Below are positions 60,161 through 64,000 of a stretch of 64,000 nt of DNA, in pieces. Each line of letters starts with the position of its first letter. Position 1 is the stretch's first letter. The DNA is from Cryoendolithus antarcticus (lineage: Eukaryota; Ascomycota; Dothideomycetes; Cladosporiales; Cladosporiaceae): positions 1 to 64,000 of the forward strand of contig NAJO01000077.1 of assembly GCA_002077065.1 (NCBI GenBank). Direction: 5' to 3'. Both the position numbers and the translations under genes were made by a program. The notes under the pieces are model-generated. The model saw nothing but the letters and a program-made list of their open reading frames with translations. It searched no databases and was not told the DNA's origin.

Positions 60161-63100
60161 AGGAGTCGAGGTGTAGTGTTGGAGCTATGTATATTATCGA
60201 AGCAAGCTCGTGAGGCTCTTGAAGATTTTGGACTGATGGGCTAAAAAGCAAGGAGGAGGGTAGTGCAATCCGGAAGGCTGAGGCGTAAGAAAGTCTTGCT
60301 CTGATTCAGCGACAGGTCTGACACGCAGTATGAGAGAAGTAGTCTGGAGGCGACAGAGATTATACTCAACATAAGGAGATGCCGGTACCGCAATACGCTC
60401 GCTTCACTGTCCGTGACTCCACGGAAAGTCAGCTTCACTTCACCGCCGCCGTCATGTCTGCATATGCGCACCGCTGGCGGATGTGAATCAGAGATGACAT
60501 ATGTCAGCAGCTCATGCAATTCGCCCCAGGCACCAACGTCAGAATACGCTCATGCGATTCGCAGCTAGTATCGGCATCGGCCGTGTAAATTCCGAAAGAG
60601 TAATTCATCACATGCCTTGTCTCTGACATATGAGCTGCCAGGACCCTGGCGTGATATGCACGCAGGATTTTGCGGCTCTGTTAGGTCATCCGTGGGCTGC
60701 CGAGGGTGGGCTGCTGACATCGCATTTCTGGTATCGTCTGACGCGGGATTCGCGAAACGCCATCTTGGCCGACATGGCATTTGCTGGTGCAGTCTGACAC
60801 GTCAAGAGGAGTGTGGCGGTCTGGTGAGCGGCCAAGCGGATTCGTGGGGCTGCTGCTTCGACTTGCATCCACAACAGTTCGTTTAGAAGATACCTCTGCG
60901 GCTAGGCGGACAGGCGTGGATTAACGAAAGGTCCCAGCGTGTTAGTAATCCTGGCTAGGATCCGCGGAGGAGGTGAGATCGGGTAGTCGCCTCATCGGTG
61001 AGCTGCGGAAACCGATATCAGCATGGCAAAGTTAAATATAAAGTGCTAGCCATCTACCACCGTGTAGGCCATCCGATACGCGCCGAGCGAGTACGCTCTT
61101 CGCAATATTTCACGGAGACAGCACGATAAATGCGAACGCGAAACATGCGTGGATCGCCGTACGGAATAGCGACTTGACCCGATTGCTGATGGCCCGCTGA
61201 TCAAACGAATGCGGTATGAACAGAAATGCAGTGCTCGGCAGCGAGGCGCCCAGCGCCAAGCCTTAACCACGACCCGCGCTTGCCGCACTCTGAGTGCTGC
61301 TTCCCTTGTCCGTCTTGCAGCCGCGACTCTCTGATGTACTATGGCACGCATGAGGTACTCCATACCGCACGGACAGTTGTTCTCCTCCTAAGGTGTGCAT
61401 AGCGGCCACACTTGTGCGGTGCCTCCGAGACCATAAGCCCATAAGCCCATGAGCACCTCTCGCTCAAGCTATATCGCGGAGTCGAAGATGCTGCGAACCA
61501 TTGAAGAGTGATGCCTCTATTAACGCGACGTCCATGACCAACCGATTATAGGAAGGATAGCTCTAGAGTCTCAGGAATGCCTGCTAGTCATCATGATTGG
61601 CGCGGCTGCTACGGCACTGGCAGTCGCAGACATCGTTGACGAAGTCTGTTCAAGCTCAAACGATGGCAGTCTGTATACTTACACGCCGATCAAGACTGTG
61701 CAACAGGCTCTTGATCAGCATCTCAGCGACACTAATTGCTTCTTCACGATACATACATACGGCCCACACGCAGCTCACACCGAATCGTGTCGAAGCGATC
61801 TGCGAGCACTTCGTTTCGCGAACGTACTTCCCGAGGAGAGTGCATCTCCATATCTGTTCGAGTTTGTCCAGACCACCTTATCCACAGATCACCTGGATCA
61901 GAGTCAGAACTACCGCCCATAGTTACAAGCCCACTGCGGAAACACGATAAGAGCTTCAAAGTCGAACGGCCATCCTACGTCCAGCCGAAGCCTGTAGACT
62001 CGATGTGAGCCTTCGCGGCAGCATTCCCCGTGAAGAGTCCACGGCTTTGTGTGACTTGTCCGAGACCGGTAATCATTGACCTCCATGTACCGAGAGACGC
62101 TGTCCATTTAGGCCACTTGGGAGCTCCTGCTCGAACTCGTCAAATCTTGCACACAACAACTATAGACTGCTTGCGCGAACCACCGCCTGGCCTAGAAGTA
62201 CTCGTCCTACATATCCCGCGCGCGTACGATTTCAGCTTTCGCGGCTACCTGCACAGTGGCACCTCTGCAGCGTTCGCGACCTACAGTTCACCTGCGGCTG
62301 ACGATGGCCGCCCGATCGAAACTCGTCACTCTGCGCAGGACTTTGATGCCTTGGGAACCTTGCTTAGGCATGTCAATGGTGTCAGAGCTAGCAAGAACTC
62401 GAAATTCACCACCAAACGAATGCCGTCATCTCGACTGAGAGTACGGACGAGACATGCAACATCCACGCTCGAAAAGCTGAGCGCGGGTGATTGGCCTCTC
62501 CTGCCAATGTGATCCCGGCAGGCTATCGCTCTCGAGGTGATAAAAGTTCGCGCATCTACGACGGAGTGCAGCGGTAACGTCCAAATTTTGCAACACGAAG
62601 AAGCACTTGTACCTTATGTATTGGTCTACTGGTAGAAGACTTGGTGTATTCGATGATCCATGTGCACACATTGGACCGCTCACGTGATTAGCCCTAACGT
62701 GCCGCAAATTGACGTGGAGCCGTGACAGCCGATCTGCATCAAGGATGTCATTGATGCTCTCGGGGATACATCCTGGATTGCCTGGGCTTGCCATCACATA
62801 TCGACTTATAGCACGGAACATGGTCACTGCGATATAGCGGCCTCGGTAGAAGTAAGAGTGAGGTCCTGGGTGACAGCGTGACATCATAGTCAACGGTCGA
62901 GCTGGCGCAAACAGAGTTTGCTGCTCTGGACTTCGTCGGCATCCCAGGCCGAGTGCTGCCGCGCTGTCGATGCACAAGGGCGCATGTGATGCTGCATCTT
63001 TGTTATGGGCGCCACGCGTACCACAGTTTCGCCAACTTGGCTATCTGCAAGACGCAGCAATGGTAGTCTGTATCATGTCACCATGTGCTTAGATTCGTTA

Positions 63101-63376
63101 GCAGACGATAGTGCGCAAGAGTGACAATTTCCGCGGGGCCAGTCCCGACGAAAGAAGAGGCTCCCGTCGACTTCGCCAACGGCTGCTACGTCACGCTGGT
63201 ACGCCGACGACATCCAAGGCCAGTCTTCACTCCCGTGCAACCCGAGCTGTCAAGTCTATGTTCTCCTCACTGTGACGGTCTTCCATTCCTGTGATACCCG
63301 ATCAACAGCACCTTCCACTAGCGGACTTGGGTGGCCCATCTTATAAGGTCCCAGAAGACCGCACTGCGACTTCAGC
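60161..63376. other. Gene-poor 3.2-kb interval
   Basis: This is a divergent gap between the YTP1-family and SLM1-like genes. The only ORF with an ATG start and moderate coding look is 61593-61922 (listed separately). A 160-codon frame at 62030-62512 begins with GTG and has no motif. A short direct repeat (CATAAGCC copies near 61432-61451) is present. No tRNA, transposase or satellite was seen. Confidence 0.5.
61593..61922 (+). CDS. Hypothetical small ORF
   Basis: This is a 109-codon ORF starting MIGAAATALAVADIVDEVCS, with no recognised domain. The amino-acid make-up is protein-like (balanced, with a hydrophobic N-terminus). It overlaps a second open frame of similar size in another frame, so chance is quite possible. 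It lies in the middle of a gene-poor gap and has no splice partners. Report only as a candidate. Confidence 0.2.
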   Translation: MIGAAATALAVADIVDEVCSSSNDGSLYTYTPIKTVQQALDQHLSDTNCFFTIHTYGPHAAHTESCRSDLRALRFANVLPEESASPYLFEFVQTTLSTDHLDQSQNYRP

Positions 63377-64000
63377 ATGGCGGACCCGTACGGCACTGCC
63401 CCTGGGCGCGGCGAATCGCAACTCAAGGCTACCTATGGCAACAGTGACTATCAGGACTTCGCACACGGCAATCCCTCAGCATCCGAGTCCTCTCCATTGG
63501 CGCAATCGCAAGGCTACCAGTCCGATGAACTGCACAGCGTTGGAGTGAACCGCTCAGCGTCAACCGCGTCGACTGCCGTAGGTCGTCAATCGACGCCTTC
63601 GCGCAACAACACGCTCAAAAAGAAAGCCTCAGTCAAACGCATGGGCAGCCTTAAGCGGAGCTCGAGCCGCAAGAGTTTGGCTGGTAGCATCAAAGGCGTC
63701 GGCAACTCGGCAGATGAGCAAGACTATAACAACGTGTTCTTCACTCCGATCCCAACCCAAGGCTCACCGACCGAGATCCTCGCCAACCGCTTCCAAGCCT
63801 GGCGCCAGCTTCTCAAGTCACTCATAGCCTACTTCCGCGAAATCCAGTCCTCCTACGACACGCGCGCGAAAGCAATCCATAAAGTCCAAGGCACGATAGC
63901 AGGTATAGCCCACCCGTCAGTCTTCATCACAGACCATGGGCTGGGTGAAGCGACGAGGATACTAGAGGACTACCACAAGCACGCCATAACCGAAGCGAAC
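63377..64000 (+). CDS. slm1: SLM1-like F-BAR/PH protein, 3' end outside window
   Basis: The ORF opens at ATG 63377 (MADPYGTAPGRGESQLKATY) and stays open for 208 codons to the right edge. A Ser-rich N-terminus leads to a strongly basic tract (TLKKKASVKRMGSLKRSSSR) seen in fungal Slm-type proteins. The start of an F-BAR-like helical domain follows: SPTEILANRFQAWRQLLKSL and IAYFREIQSSYDTRAKAIHK, then GLGEATRILEDYHKHAITEA. The PH domain expected downstream is not in the window, so the assignment rests on the N-terminal half only. Yeast Slm1/Slm2 bind PI(4,5)P2 at eisosomes and activate TORC2. No intron is seen in the visible part. Confidence 0.72.
   Translation, partial: MADPYGTAPGRGESQLKATYGNSDYQDFAHGNPSASESSPLAQSQGYQSDELHSVGVNRSASTASTAVGRQSTPSRNNTLKKKASVKRMGSLKRSSSRKSLAGSIKGVGNSADEQDYNNVFFTPIPTQGSPTEILANRFQAWRQLLKSLIAYFREIQSSYDTRAKAIHKVQGTIAGIAHPSVFITDHGLGEATRILEDYHKHAITEAN

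Noticed and set aside
61432..61451. Short CATAAGCC direct repeat
   Set aside because: Two to three imperfect copies only; not a meaningful repeat array.
62030..62512. 160-codon plus-strand frame
   Set aside because: Starts with GTG rather than ATG, no domain, no partner exons.

Overview
The window is nuclear chromosome from a filamentous ascomycete (Pezizomycotina). The class Dothideomycetes is only an inference. The evidence is dense protein-coding genes with short GT-AG introns (50-66 bp, several with CTRAY branch sites), an ApsB/Mto1-type centrosomin protein, a CFEM-domain GPI protein, a fungal fused dethiobiotin synthetase/DAPA aminotransferase, and a HET-domain remnant. I see no rRNA, convincing tRNA, transposon, CRISPR array or virus-like sequence. 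Many start codons below were chosen at the first in-frame ATG that fits the family, with exons joined by hand.

Layout. 1-5.2 kb: a conserved C2H2-like fungal protein running off the left edge, a haloacid dehalogenase, a small LEA-like mitochondrial-type protein and an FSH serine hydrolase. 5.3-9.5 kb: two biotin genes, BioDA and BioF, diverging from one very short promoter; BioF ends in the peroxisomal signal AKL. 9.5-16.8 kb: OTU1 deubiquitinase, an RSC1/2 chromatin remodeller subunit and a GTPBP1-like GTPase. 16.8-20.4 kb: a 3.6-kb gene-poor gap. 20.4-23.8 kb: a C2H2 transcription factor and a CFEM protein. 24-35.6 kb: exportin-5/Msn5, an uncharacterised conserved protein, Utp22, cystathionine gamma-synthase and an F-box protein. 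36-41.6 kb: a SUR7/PalI membrane protein, then MIC26/27 and OCT1 (both mitochondrial) diverging from a shared promoter. 41.7-50.2 kb: ApsB, a 95-residue truncated HET-domain ORF, an ABM-like barrel protein and a Sec14/Csr1-like lipid-transfer protein. 50.4-60.2 kb: a possibly broken small gene, an amino-acid permease, SMC6, a 78-residue zinc-binding protein and a YTP1-family membrane protein. 60.2-63.4 kb: a second gene-poor gap. 63.4-64 kb: the start of an SLM1-like F-BAR/PH protein running off the right edge.

Functionally this is mostly ordinary core genome: biotin and methionine metabolism, rRNA processing, nuclear export, chromatin remodelling, DNA repair and mitochondrial protein maturation. 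Neighbours are often arranged as tight divergent pairs or 3'-convergent pairs with gaps of 14-140 bp. The most unusual items are the truncated HET ORF, the compact biotin pair with its ambiguous BioF 5' end, two introns that contain no stop and preserve frame (easily mis-annotated as coding), a CFEM gene whose second intron cannot be joined cleanly, and a small gene whose coding-like signal hops across three frames. I did not find a convincing wholly new multi-gene system.
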